Below, piece by piece: positions 1-10,264 of a stretch of DNA of 64,000 nucleotides (position 1 is the stretch's first letter; every line of letters begins with the position of its first letter). Source of the DNA: Angiostrongylus vasorum (lineage: Eukaryota; Nematoda; Chromadorea; Rhabditida; Metastrongylidae). The DNA lies in assembly GCA_018806985.1 (NCBI GenBank), contig JADANN010000401.1, positions 558,001 to 622,000 of the forward strand, in the 5' to 3' direction. Below the pieces are notes generated by a model that was not told the origin of the DNA, made no database searches, and was given only the letters and a program-made list of their open reading frames with translations. A program made the position numbers and the translations under genes.

Positions 1-1543
1 GTTGGAAAACGAAGCTTGTGAAGCCGGGTGAAGGCGTTGATGTTTCACACACAGAAACATTCCCGAGCGAAGATTCCCAGGCATATGCAGAACGAAACAG
101 GAATGCTAATTTGCGAAGTAAGGCCGATTTAGGACATGATCAAAAAGAGTTTAAAGACACAGTGAATGAAAGGGCGAGTTATGAAGAACGATCGTTGGAA
201 ACGAAGCTTGTGAAGCCGGGTGAAGGCGTTGATGTTTCACACACAGAAACATTCCCGAGCGAAGATTCCCAGGCATATGCAGAACGAAACAGGAATGCTA
301 ATTTGCGAAGTAAGGCCGATTTAGGACATGATCAAAAAAGAGTTTAAAGACACAGTGAATGAAAGGGCGAGTTATGAAGAACGATCGTTGGAAACGAAGC
401 TTGTGAAGCCGGGTGAAGGCGTTGATGTTTCACACACAGAAACATTCCCGAGCGAAGATTCCCAGGCATATGCAGAACGAAGCAGGAATGCTAATTTGCG
501 AAGTAAGGCCGATTTAGGACATGATCAAAAAAGAGTTTAAAGACACAGTGAATGAAAGGGCGAGTTATGAAGAACGATCGTTGGAAACGAAGCTTGTGAA
601 GCCGGGTGAAGGCGTTGATGTTTCACACACAGAAACATTCCCGAGCGAAGATTCCCAGGCATATGCAGAACGAAGCAGGAATGCTAATTTGCGAAGTAAG
701 GCCGATTTAGGACATGATCAAAAAAGAGTTTAAAGACACAGTGAATGAAAGGGCGAGTTATGAAGAACGATCGTTGGAAACGAAGCTTGTGAAGCCGGGT
801 GAAGGCGTTGATGTTTCACACACAGAAACATTCCCGAGCGAAGATTCCCAGGCATATGCAGAACGAAGCAGGAATGCTAATTTGCGAAGTAAGGCCGATT
901 TAGGACATGATCAAAAAGAGTTTAAAGACACAGTGAATGAAAGGGCGAGTTATGAAGAACGATCGTTGGAAACGAAGCTTGTGAAGCCGGGTGAAGGCGT
1001 TGATGTTTCACACACAGAAACATTCCCGAGCGAAGATTCCCAGGCATATGCAGAACGAAGCAGGAATGCTAATTTGCGAAGTAAGGCCGATTTAGGACAT
1101 GATCAAAAAGAGTTTAAAGACACAGTGAATGAAAGGGCCAATTATGAAGAACGATCGTTGGAAACGAAGCTTGTGAAGCCGGGTGAAGGCGTTGATGTTT
1201 CACACACAGAAACATTCCCGAGCGAAGATTCCCAGGCATATGCAGAACGAAACAGGAATGCTAATTTGCGAAGTAAGGCCGATTTAGGACATGATCAAAA
1301 AAGAGTTTAAAGACACAGTGAATGAAAGGGCGAATTATGAAGAACGATCGTTGGAAACGAAGCTTGTGAAGCCGGGTGAAAGGCGTTGATGTTTCACACA
1401 CAGAAACATTCCCGAGCGAAGATTCCCAGGCATACGCAGAACGAAACAGGAATGCTAATTTGCGAAGTAAGGCCGATTTAGGACATGTTCAAAAAGAGTT
1501 TGAAAGACACAGTGAATGAAAGTGCGATTTATGAACAACGATC
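1..1543 (+). repeat. Tandem coding repeat, 192/193-bp unit, eight copies
   Basis: The units begin at GTTGGAAA at 1, 194, 387, 580, 773, 965, 1157 and 1350; a decayed ninth starts at 1544. Units are almost identical in sequence, with single-base variants such as AAC/AGC (N/S) and GCG/GCC. Two units are 192 bp and keep the 64-residue frame. Most others are 193 bp because the run before GAGTTT has six A instead of five, which brings a TAA into frame; the first unit instead carries an extra A near its start. The unit at 1350 has two extra bases. Confidence 0.9.
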
Positions 1544-2556
1544 GCTGAAAACGAAGCTTGTGAAGCTGGGTGAAGGCGTTGGTGTTTCCCTCACAAAAAG
1601 CGCTTCCTCATGTAGATGTGCACAAGCATGAGGAAGTGACTAGTACAGTTAGGCTACTGCGCAAAAAAGAATTTGAACACATCCGAGAGGGACTGGAATT
1701 AAAGACGAATGAGCAAGCGAAACCGATGGAGCGATCTTTAATAGCGAGTTTTGTTACAATTGGAGAGAGCGAATTGCCACATTCGACGGAAAATATCGGC
1801 AGTGATTGGTCAGAGCGCTCTAAAATCGGTGACATTGCTCGACTGGTGGATAAATATGACGACAGCTCTTGTGAGAGGCTTAACGAGAAGATTGATGAAG
1901 AGACGAATTTGGATATGGAAACTTCTAACATACCTTCTGCAGAGCATACCACTGGAAAGAGTACTCCGCGCCCAGCGTCATACATGACAGCTAGCATAAA
2001 GAAATGGAAGGATGCGTGGAAAATGAAAAAATTCAGTGGTCAACGAAGGAGTAAATATGCAGAAGCACAGGAAGAAAAGTAATGACACACTATCATCATT
2101 AGTCACTCAAAGTAGTGAGAGTGGAAGCTTTGTTACTCAAACAGCAATATTACCTCATACTCCAAAAAAGATCGTCTCACATCAAACAATCGCCGCCAAT
2201 AATAAAATATTTATCAGATGAAACTGAAAAAATTGCTTAAGAGAAGGGCTAGGAAATTGAAGCATTCTTTTCAGCATGATGATCTCATAACCACAGATGA
2301 TTTGAAAAGTTCGTCCGTTTCACAACAAAGTGAAACCGATTCAGTCGGTTTCAAAATGAGGTGAAACGACAGGATACGAGTTCAAGTTTGACGAAAAGAG
2401 CATCAAAGAAATTCTCAACCCTGAGAATGAATCGAATATCGCAGTTGAACAGTCCTACAGCGACGTGGCCGAACTGAAGGCGATCGCTGTGCCGCGAGAT
2501 GATGTGGAGCAGTTCCGTTCAACAAATTCAAAGCTTCCCGTAATGAAACTAAAAAG
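1..2556 (+). CDS. 5'-truncated repeat-bearing exon region of a giant plus-strand gene
   Basis: Coding sequence enters from the left edge. It starts with eight near-identical copies of a 64-residue charged unit (to about 1543) and continues into diverged sequence that echoes the unit, for example KEFEHIREGLELKTNEQ near 1665 against KEFKDTVNERASYEERSLE in the repeat. The protein is rich in E, K, S, R and T with no recognisable fold, as in the elastic or disordered regions of giant muscle proteins. The open frame changes several times: at A6 runs in the repeat, near 2040, and near 2360. The last open stretch (about 2365-2556) ends at a good donor, AAAAA|gtaagc. No start codon is implied, because the true N-terminus is outside the window. 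Assignment to the Ig/Fn3 gene further right is inferred from strand, spacing and the charged composition that continues to 6522. Confidence 0.6.
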
Positions 2557-2987
2557 TAAGCGTTTCTTTGACCATTTTGATCCAATTGATAGTTAAAGTT
2601 AGTTTATTAAATTGATAGTTATACTATTAACTGCTGAATAGTCCACTTTAATCTTGGTCACCAGAGTATTGTTCTTGTTACGATTTGAGTGTTATTAACA
2701 TTGTTATCAACTTTTACTTGCTATTATTCGCTACTTTTTGCAGGTTTTTTACGTGTTGTTATCATTATTATTATTACTATTATTATTTGGCAGTATTTTC
2801 ATCTATAGATGTTATTCTGCAAATATTCTGTCGTTTCTTGGTTTTAGTAAAAGCACAGTCGGATGAGAGCAGGCTGCCCCCACGCGGACTTTATGTCTAC
2901 CCAAGGAGCTTCACTAACAGATGTAAATTTATTCGTATTTGTGGAAATGGTGCTCTACTGAATTTTTTGAGAACTTAATTTTTGTAG
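2557..2987 (+). other. Probable intron with a short ATT-rich tract
   Basis: AT-rich sequence between the donor at 2557 and an acceptor (tttttgtag) ending at 2987. It contains a short ATT/TAT microsatellite at about 2761-2787. The open frame at 2685-2978 is rich in F, Y, I and C and is probably not coding. Confidence 0.45.
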
Positions 2988-3437
2988 CATGATATTCAAA
3001 ACGGTAGTGGATCACTTAGTCAAGATTGGTCAACCCCGAAGCGTAGTGACAAAGAGGAAGAAGCCGAATTTCTTTTTCCAATCCAACTCTGCAGGGGAGG
3101 CATGGTGTTTTTCGGGTGTATCTCTTGGTTCTGATACAGGTATTTAAAGGATTCTTGCTTTAGCTTAGAAAAACTTTAAAAAAAAACGTCATCGGAATGT
3201 AAACCAACACAGAACACTTGATTTAATCACAACTAAAAAAGACAGTAATCCAACACCTTCGAAGATGATTTGTAATGATTCGAAAAAAAGAATAGTGGAC
3301 AAGTGTTTCTTTCGGGTGTAGTGAAAACCTTTAGAATCATTCACAAAGCCACCAGTGTCTCTCCAGACACCACTGCTTGTCGATGTATTGAAAATGGAAG
3401 CTTTTGCTCAAGATTCTGTCGAAAGCATTTGAAAATC
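2988..3437 (+). CDS. Two candidate exons of the giant gene
   Basis: Exon 2988-3139 is open throughout, lies between tttttgtag and ACAG|gtattt, and ends in phase 1. Exon 3322-3437 starts after gggtgtag in the matching phase and can end at AAATC|gttagt. Neither shows a recognised domain. Their phase does not match the last reading of the upstream exon, as expected if that exon carries an indel. A further short open piece at about 3635-3684 (PPIPISNGESVFLWSSG) may be another exon but its phase does not fit. This block is supported only by openness, splice-like borders and position. Confidence 0.35.
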
Positions 3438-3730
3438 GTTAGTGTCGTTACCGGCAACGCTGAATATAATCCTATGAGAACATCTACCTTCTCAGGAAAT
3501 AGTTTTCAAAAGTAATGCCTCGCATATTTGTTTCTGTATAGTTGTAAGATTCTAAAAAATTGAGATTGTTTCCAGACTTTTTAAATCGCTTGTTGGGGAA
3601 TCGTCAGATATAGTAATATTTTAAATTCTAGCCCACCAATTCCTATCAGTAACGGAGAATCTGTCTTCCTGTGGAGCTCAGGAGGTTAGATATTGAATTT
3701 GTGTAGTTTCTTTGCCTGTAGATATGAATT

Positions 3731-6522
3731 ATGCTTAAAAGAGAAAAATTTAGGAGAGTAAAAAATGGGTCTATGCTAATTACTTGCGAAGAAGAATTTC
3801 GCGGCGATCACATCAACGAGGGGAAGGAAATGAAACCTACCCAGCAGGAAAGATTTGAGTTTAGCAGCGATATGGTGGTCAGTAATCGCATTGCTGTTGA
3901 GAACCCTGTGATAAAGAAGAAACGAATGTATGGCAATCAGAAATTGGAGGACGCTAAGTCGTCAAAATACACTGCAAGCAAGGAATTGGAAACTATGGGT
4001 AGACTCTCAGAACAGGTGTTCAATTTGGATGTGCAAAGATCGAGTGTTAACGATGATGTTGTGAAGAGGTCTGAAGAGGCACCAGCGGTGGAAAATGTAG
4101 GACTAAGAAGTGAAAGATACACTGCTGGAATGTCTACCGAAAGAGTTGCTAAAACACTAACGCCAACAGAAGAACAATCGATTAGGAAAGAGACGGTTTA
4201 CAAAGACGAAAGTGAAGAACGTAGTACAGAGCCAGCGTTAGGGATGATAAAGAATGAGGAAAGGCTAGACGTCTCGCTATCGGATGAAAGAAGAAGAAAA
4301 CATAGTGTTTCAAAGCCAGTTGCAAGTAAGATTTCGTACGAACTTGAAAATGAAGAGGGCCAAAAGATTGCGTTGCTCCTGGACGAAGAGAGAAAGGATC
4401 CTACTGTTGTAGTACCTGATAAGTGTCCACTTTCTTGTATACCCTCTACTGAGACCAGCACCAAACAGAAGAAAAATATTCCGAAAGCACTGACAATACC
4501 AGATCGAATTAATTCTCGTTTCGGTGACCCAAGTGTTTTGCTTTCGGAAACTAATGTATCTGCGAATATAACAGCTCAAGAAAGTTCTGTCGAGATCGTC
4601 TCACCACTCAAGCGCCCACATTCAGTTAGCATTTGCATGAAAGTGAACAGTGCTAGTTTACTCTGCTCGAACACTGGCACTCCATCTGAAAAAAGGATCA
4701 TTGTTTACATTCAAAAAGACCCCGCCAATCCCAAAACGAGGCCTTAAAGAAATTTCTGCTTGGGAACAGAAGCAATATCAAATTGGAAACAACGAAGTTA
4801 ACCTAACAACTAACTCGAATGTGGAGACCGAAGAAGAGAAACCTAAACCTTCCGTAAAATGTAAGGCAACATCCCAGTTGGCTATCTTAGAGAGAAAGAA
4901 GGAATGCATCAAAATTTCTGAGAGAGGAAGAGTATGTAAGGAAGGAGCGAACGAGGCGAACCCACAAATAATCACTGTGAAAGAGATGGAAAAAGGAGGA
5001 TCCAGTAATATTCTTTAACACCAAATATTGGGATGAAAAAGTTGAGCAGAGTGTTTTTTGAGAAGCCGTCTGATCTAAATGTAACAGATTGTGATAGAAG
5101 TAATAGTAGAAACACTGGTCAAAAATACAGTGAAGCTCTCCGAGCCACTAAGTTTAGAATCAGTAATAAATGAGGGCAAAAAAGAGGATTCACGGAAGAA
5201 GGCAAATCGAATCACTTCGCAAAAGAGGGAAAAACAAGGTTATGGCGGCTTGCAATAAACTTCCCGGAAAAAACGAAACGTTTACTAGCGGGAAACGGTT
5301 CGGTCGAGTAGATCCGGAACCCTTCGAAGTGAACGAGGTGTTTCAGAACGTCAGTGGTGACAAAGGAGTCTCGGAAAACCTAAAAAGAATTGCACAGTAA
5401 ACGAGATGTTGGAGAAGAAGAAACAGGCAGAACAGATGTTCAAAGGGATGATATTCTGGAAGAAATGCAAATTGTTGATTCTACAAAACGGCTATGTACT
5501 GAAAGCAGTGATGAAATTTCGACCTATGACGTCACCGCAGTTGCCTTCAATAAAAAAATACGAGACAGCAACAATTGAGAGGGACGAATTTAGTGAACAT
5601 GTAACAAGTATGAATGATGTAGAGAAGAAAATGGACAGTGGGTGTGTTCTCGAAGAAAAACTCTTGCGAAAACTCCAGGTGTGATCAGAGGTGGTTATAG
5701 TAAACACGAAAAATTAATGAAGCAGTCGTCGCAAGAGAAAGAGATCACATTTGAGACGAAAGAAAGCAAACAATCGAGCAAAAGCACCACTAAGGAAACC
5801 GCCCTTCTCATTCAAGCTGAAGAAGTAACTTCTAAAGTCGTTTTGAGTTCAATCTCAGATACTCATAGATGCAAAGCAAAGTTAACAAAAGCGGAGATGT
5901 TTCCCGATACGCCAGTGCTTAAAGAAAATAAAAGTGTAGTATGTACTTCTACACTGAAACAAACATCGGAACATCACTATAAGGCTGCTCCAACCGCTAA
6001 AACTGATGTAGTGAACGACCTGTGCAAAGAGGAATTGTTCGCCACTGATAATGATTCTCGAAGTTCGCTGGATATCAACGAACCTTTGAAGGATGGAGAC
6101 CTGCCAAATACTAGATTGATTGCAGATGTTCGCTCAAGTGATGATATTGCGCTTTCGAAACGGCTTGGTGTGGAGAGCGTCTCAGAAATGACAAAAAAAT
6201 TTCGAAGGCAAACTTAATGACCAAGAAACTGAACTTACAACAGAATTATGCGAAGAATCGCAGATATCACCAACTACTGCAAGAAAGGAGTCAAGATCCG
6301 TTGATAGTACTCTAAATAGTAAGCAAAAAACGAAGGAACCCAAGTTGACTGCTGTAACAAGAAGCGATGTCGTTTTTCTGTCACCAGCACAATCATTTAC
6401 CACGGCTACTACAGTACTACAGAAGAGAGATGATAAGAACAAAAGTGTAGTGGAGGTTGTTGTTCCCAGCTCGGAAGCAAGAGCCTTCGACGATGACACT
6501 GTTTCCAGTTCTACCACTTTAG
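3731..6522 (+). CDS. Long charged low-complexity exon of the giant gene, frame-broken
   Basis: About 2.8 kb of nearly continuous coding-type sequence rich in E, K, S and T. The open frame shifts repeatedly: one frame 3731 to about 4690, another to 5018, a third about 5008-5172, then pieces at 5170-5400, 5390-5578, to 5684, 5642-6217 and about 6190-6522. Several breaks sit beside A runs (A6 near 4690, A7 near 5560, A7 near 6190). In each case the neighbouring frame immediately continues protein of the same composition, so this looks like one exon carrying single-base indels. There is no domain; it resembles disordered PEVK-like or KSP-like spacers of titin-class proteins, without proline enrichment. 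The 3' end is well supported: donor TTTAG|gtacgc at 6523, phase 1, joins the exon at 6633. Confidence 0.6.
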
Positions 6523-6632
6523 GTACGCGTACTTCTTGAAATTTCGGTTTTTAATTCATTTCAACTGTAGCGTATTATATTTATTCTAATAGTACTGGAT
6601 TTGTTCTTTCGAAATACTTACTGTCCAATCAG

Positions 6633-6899
6633 AGTGGAAAGTGGGCGAAGATAAATCTGACGAAAGTGCTAAATTAAATGTAACCGTTCCGAATGCTCCT
6701 AATGTAAGCCAGGCATGGAAGAAGGCTCGAAAATTGATCGAGGTATACTATACTTATTCGGTTTTATTATAAGGTGAATACTTTATTGCTCTTAAAGCAG
6801 AACAAGCAGAAGCAACTGGGTAACTCTGGCACGCGACGAAGACCACTGGAGATTTCTGGCGCCCATTCGAGCCTCCCGACAACAGTAGATTCGATGCAG
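6633..6899 (+). CDS. Two exons linking the charged region to the first Fn3 unit
   Basis: Exon 6633-6742 (110 nt) follows acceptor caatcag and joins the 6522 donor in phase 1 (G|AG, giving E), reading EWKVGEDKSDESAKLNVTVP at its start. Exon 6798-6899 (102 nt) follows cttaaag, is open in phase 0 and ends ATGCAG|gtgact. Both are hydrophilic. The phase chain 6522, 6633, 6742, 6798, 6899, 7719 is consistent, which is the main support. No domain is recognised; this is probably linker sequence between the disordered region and the folded modules. Confidence 0.6.
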
Positions 6900-7718
6900 G
6901 TGACTTCTTTTGACATCCACAAAAGCAATCTTCAAACTTGTTGGGTTATCGAGTTGTGTTGCTGTGAAGAGTTCTAAAGTAATTTTTTTTTGATACCATA
7001 TATACAACGAAAAAAACTATAGAACTAGGTGTGCCTGGGTTCCGTGATCACCTATTTGCCAGCAATCCCGATTTTGGTTCTATCTTTTAGCATGGTCTTA
7101 CTAAGACTGAAGTGTGTGCTTTATCACTAGTAATATTACTTGAAAGGCTGGCACTGCAATTTAGAGATAAACTGCCGATCTCGTTGGATCTTAGTAGCTC
7201 CCAACCGGGTGAAGTGGTACTTTTGAAAGTACTGTTTATTTAGTACTCTTCTGAACTGGCTTTTCCTTAATCTCATCATTAATGATCAATGTATTTCTTA
7301 AAATAACCAAAAAATTGTATAAGGTGGTTCCGACTACGGTCCCCAGCTTAACTGGCTTCAATGCCGATTTGTGCTCTCCACATCGTTCCCGTTGACTGGT
7401 GATTGCTGATCCCACCGTTGAAGTAAGAAATTGGCTGAGAGAAAGGCAGATTGAGACCCTCAGTGATGAGCTAGGTAACACGTGTGAAAAGGGTAATCGC
7501 GTGTTTGAATCCGGCCTGGGGGTGTGAGTTTCCCAAATATCTCATCATCATTGTGGTTGTACTTCTGAGATTGTTTAGCTATCACGCGATTGCTGCAAAA
7601 ATAGCCGGACAAAAATTTTATAACAACCTCATATAAGTTGAAAGAATTTAAAAAAAATGTGTTATTTGCTTAGTTTCTGCCTACTTAAAATTATTGATGG
7701 TAGTTAAATATATTTCAG
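6900..7718 (+). other. Intron carrying a family B repeat
   Basis: Bounded by CAG|gtgact and tatttcag. Apart from the family B copy at 7343-7575 I see nothing in it. Confidence 0.55.
7343..7575 (+). mobile_element. Family B repeat copy, diverged
   Basis: Runs from CAGCTTAACTGG through the AGGGTAATCGCG core to the ATCTCATCATCATTGTGGTTG end that marks this family. The central part is poorly conserved compared with the copies at 35722 and 43002. Confidence 0.6.
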
Positions 7719-8426
7719 AAGAACGAAAAGCTGAGCTCACAGAATGAAGTCTGCGCCGAACTGTCCATCAGTGAGGCGAACGTCTCATCTTGCGGTTTGT
7801 GCAGTCAGATATTCAGTAATGCAGTCCGAGGTAACACTGTTACTGTCCCGTCGCTCGTCATGAGACGTTCGTTGGCTGGCAGTGTCATAGGTTTTTGGAT
7901 AAATTCATCCTTTTTTGCAGTATAACAATAGAAGACTTTTTTATTACAGCAGCATCTGATGATCAGAGTATGGCGGTTGTCGACAAGTCGTGTACACTTT
8001 TATGGAAGCCTCTAATGGACGATAGAAAATGCTGTGTCTTCGACTACTCCATCCTGAACAACGACAACCAAGAAATGAAGATGTGGTCTTTTGTTGTAGA
8101 GTCAATGGACGTATCGTGTACATTAGGTTTCGCTTCGATTCATTTCTCTTGTCATTTGAAAGCTTTACGTTCGAACTGAATTGTCCAAATTGACGAGACT
8201 AAATTTGGCTGCTGTTTACAAAAGTAGTAACCTCAGTCGTGTTACTCTGATGAGTAAAACAACTAAACCACGTTCATGGTATAATTATTATGTTTATAAA
8301 GAAGCAGTTAGTTTTTTTTTCTAGAAACGAGCGTTGGCACTTCTGGTTGTCACTTTCGCTTATGTTTGAACGACAAAGGTGGTATGGAGCACAAAAGTCT
8401 CTCATCAAACCTTGATTTAACCTCGG
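7719..8426 (+). CDS. Fibronectin type III-like unit 1, three exons
   Basis: Exons 7719-7830, 7950-8126 and 8325-8426 follow acceptors tatttcag, ttattacag and ttttttctag and join in phases 0, 1 and 1. The middle exon has the Fn3 A-C strand pattern (SCTLLWKPLMDDRKCCVFDY, with the core tryptophan) and a later tryptophan in KMWSFVVES. The third exon gives the F-G pattern (SVGTSGCHFRLCLNDKGG), the usual place for G..Y.FRV.A.N. Fn3 modules in intracellular giant muscle proteins alternate with Ig domains and act as structural spacers and binding sites. The aromatic position before FRL is H rather than Y. The last exon ends phase 1 (TCG G|gttag), matching the exon at 9663. The fold call is from pattern only. 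Confidence 0.65.
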
Positions 8427-8958
8427 GTTAGTTAGGGAAATTAATTTGGATTCCTTAGAGATCTATTCCCTATTTTTTAAAAACACATTATAATTTCTGA
8501 CTAATTCATGCAATTCACATACAACGCTTGTAATTTACCGATCCTAATGACATAAGCCAGACTCACCAAAGGGTTCATTCATCTTTATCATTGGTTCGAT
8601 AGACCCAAAAAAGTGCATCATTCCTTTCGTCTGAGACACTTTGCTTTCCAGCAATTTTAGTAGAAGGGCATTTTGTCTGGTTCTTCCGGTGTAGACGATT
8701 CCTACACTTACGTATTACATGCTGGGATTTCACGAACGAAACAAGCGTCTTGTTTGTTAGATGCGACTCTAGAGCATTTCTCAGATAATTTTCAGTAATG
8801 GGGGCACGTCCTTTGAATGCAGTTTTGGTTTCCTATATCGACTACATAGAAATTTTTTGGTTCGTGTTAAATTTCACTCTAGAATCTTCCACATTTCGTC
8901 GTGGAAAGCTAGCGTGAAATGGGTTGCACTAGGAACACTGGTGAATCTAATACCATTA

Positions 8959-9208
8959 AAAGGATAAAAGGATGAAGCTCTCGGCGTTGATCAGTCCCTG
9001 AGGGATGCGCCATGCATTCGACTTCATTAAGCGTCGTTAGAGGTGATTGAATGCATATCTAACCTTTACGGTGACTCGGGGTGCCCATTGCCTGGTACCA
9101 ATTTGCCGACCCCCGAGGGTTGGAAAGCTTGGTGGGCCATGAACGCGGGGATCGATTCCGCGTGTGTGTCGCAGTGACGCCTGCAATCACTGCGTCCGCA
9201 CTCGCCGT
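8959..9208 (-). mobile_element. Family A tRNA-like SINE with 14-bp target duplication
   Basis: Read on the minus strand, family A begins with a tRNA-like head: a box A match such as TGGCGCAGTGG, then a box B-like stretch with ATCGATTCC or GGTTCGATCC. A body of about 200 bp follows, ending in CGAGAGCTTTATCCTTTATCC repeats. This copy has a decayed head. The 14-base sequence ATCTAATACCATTA flanks it at 8945-8958 and 9209-9222, a perfect target-site duplication showing retroposition. Confidence 0.85.
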
Positions 9209-9240
9209 ATCTAATACCATTATGTGTATAAATTGTTGAG

Positions 9241-9515
9241 CTTACAGAAGGTTGAAAAAATTACTTTTATTCGGCTAATGTTTCGACTCCTTCGTCTTCA
9301 TCAGAGTCGATGATCCGAGCCGAGTCGGTGGTCCACAGTTGCTCTTCTTCTCGATGTGGCTGGCGTCTTCGTAATCGCGCCGAGACGGATCTTCTCGTCA
9401 GTACAACACCACATAAATGAGGCATGCTCAAGCGCTAGTGCTTTTTTATACAGGATGGTTGTTGTTGATATGACTATTTCAACGGATGGTCCGCCCCGCA
9501 GCAGTCGGTATTATG
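9241..9515 (-). mobile_element. Short element with hammerhead-like motif (retrozyme-like), copy 1
   Basis: On the minus strand it contains CATCCTGTATAAAA (TATA-like), a diverged body with CAACTGTGGACC, then CTGATGAAGACGAAGGAGTC followed by GAAACATTAG (motif at about 9271-9310), and ends in an AATAAAAGTAA tail. The copy at about 20195-20445 shares the TATA block, the CAACTGTGGAC block and the motif in the same order, which defines a family. The borders are approximate and no target duplication was found. Confidence 0.5.
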
Positions 9516-9662
9516 TTAGCTTGCGCGTAGGGAATTGCAAAACAATTTTCAAACATTACCGTTACCGTTGAAACATTACCATTACCTAGTACGATTACTT
9601 TTTTTATCGCCCTTCATCATTGGAAGTGTGGGACAGTAGACATTTAATTATTTTCATTGCAG

Positions 9663-9775
9663 AGGTGATATCACAGGCTGAGGGGAAATTTATTGCGATA
9701 TCGTCGTCAGACACTACTACCGTATTGGCAAAGCCTGTGCTTATGAAGGATACCTACCTCGTCGAGATTAAAGAG
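9663..9775 (+). CDS. Fibronectin type III-like unit 2, first exon
   Basis: This exon follows cattgcag, enters in phase 1 (G|AG, E) and leaves in phase 0 at AAAGAG|gtttct. It ends with VLMKDTYLVEIKE, which fits the middle strands of an Fn3 module (Y.VE). The C-terminal half of the same module lies 4.1 kb downstream at 13923, beyond an intron made almost wholly of transposons. The first half lacks the conserved tryptophan at the usual place, so the domain is divergent. Confidence 0.55.
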
Positions 9776-9978
9776 GTTTCTTTTGTCTCAAGTAAAATTC
9801 TCTGTGAAGAATATAAAATCATTTGGGCTAGACATTAGCATTACTCTTCGATCGGAAGGAAGAGGATAGATCTTCTATCATCCTCTAAAATGATTATCAT
9901 AAGTGCTTTTATAACGTAACTCACACCTAATTTACTTCCGCTCACTTCTAGCTACTGTTAATTTTTTCTACAACATGA

Positions 9979-10252
9979 TAAAAGTGTAAAACTCTTGGTG
10001 TTGATCAATCCGTATGGAATGCGCTATGTATTCGACTTCTTTAAACATCGTCAGAGGTGACTGAGTGCATATTTGGCCTTTACATTGATTCGCGGTGGCT
10101 ACCGATGTATCGAGCCAGTGCTGCTATCCTCTCAGACAAATCTACTTTCAATTTTTCCTAGCCCAGAGGGATGGAAAGTTTGGTGAGATCCGTGGCAGAG
10201 GATCGAACCAACGATCATTGGTGTATTGCAGGACACCTCTAACCATTGCGCC
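9979..10252 (-). mobile_element. Family A SINE directly downstream of the RTE insertion site
   Basis: Nearly full length on the minus strand, from the AAAACTCTTGG tail to the GGGCGCAATGG head. The head abuts the RTE target duplication at 10253-10264, so the LINE inserted immediately 5' of an existing SINE head. Confidence 0.8.
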
Positions 10253-10264
10253 CTATAATAAAAT

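Larger units (their letters stand above)
8427..9662 (+). other. Intron with two mobile elements
   Basis: Holds the family A SINE at 8959-9208 and the hammerhead-bearing element at about 9241-9515. The first 530 bp and the last 150 bp show nothing recognisable. Confidence 0.5.

Noticed and set aside
1608..1997. 129-codon minus-strand open frame
   Set aside because: Shadow of the plus-strand charged coding region; reversed E/K/S-rich codons give S/L/F-rich frames.
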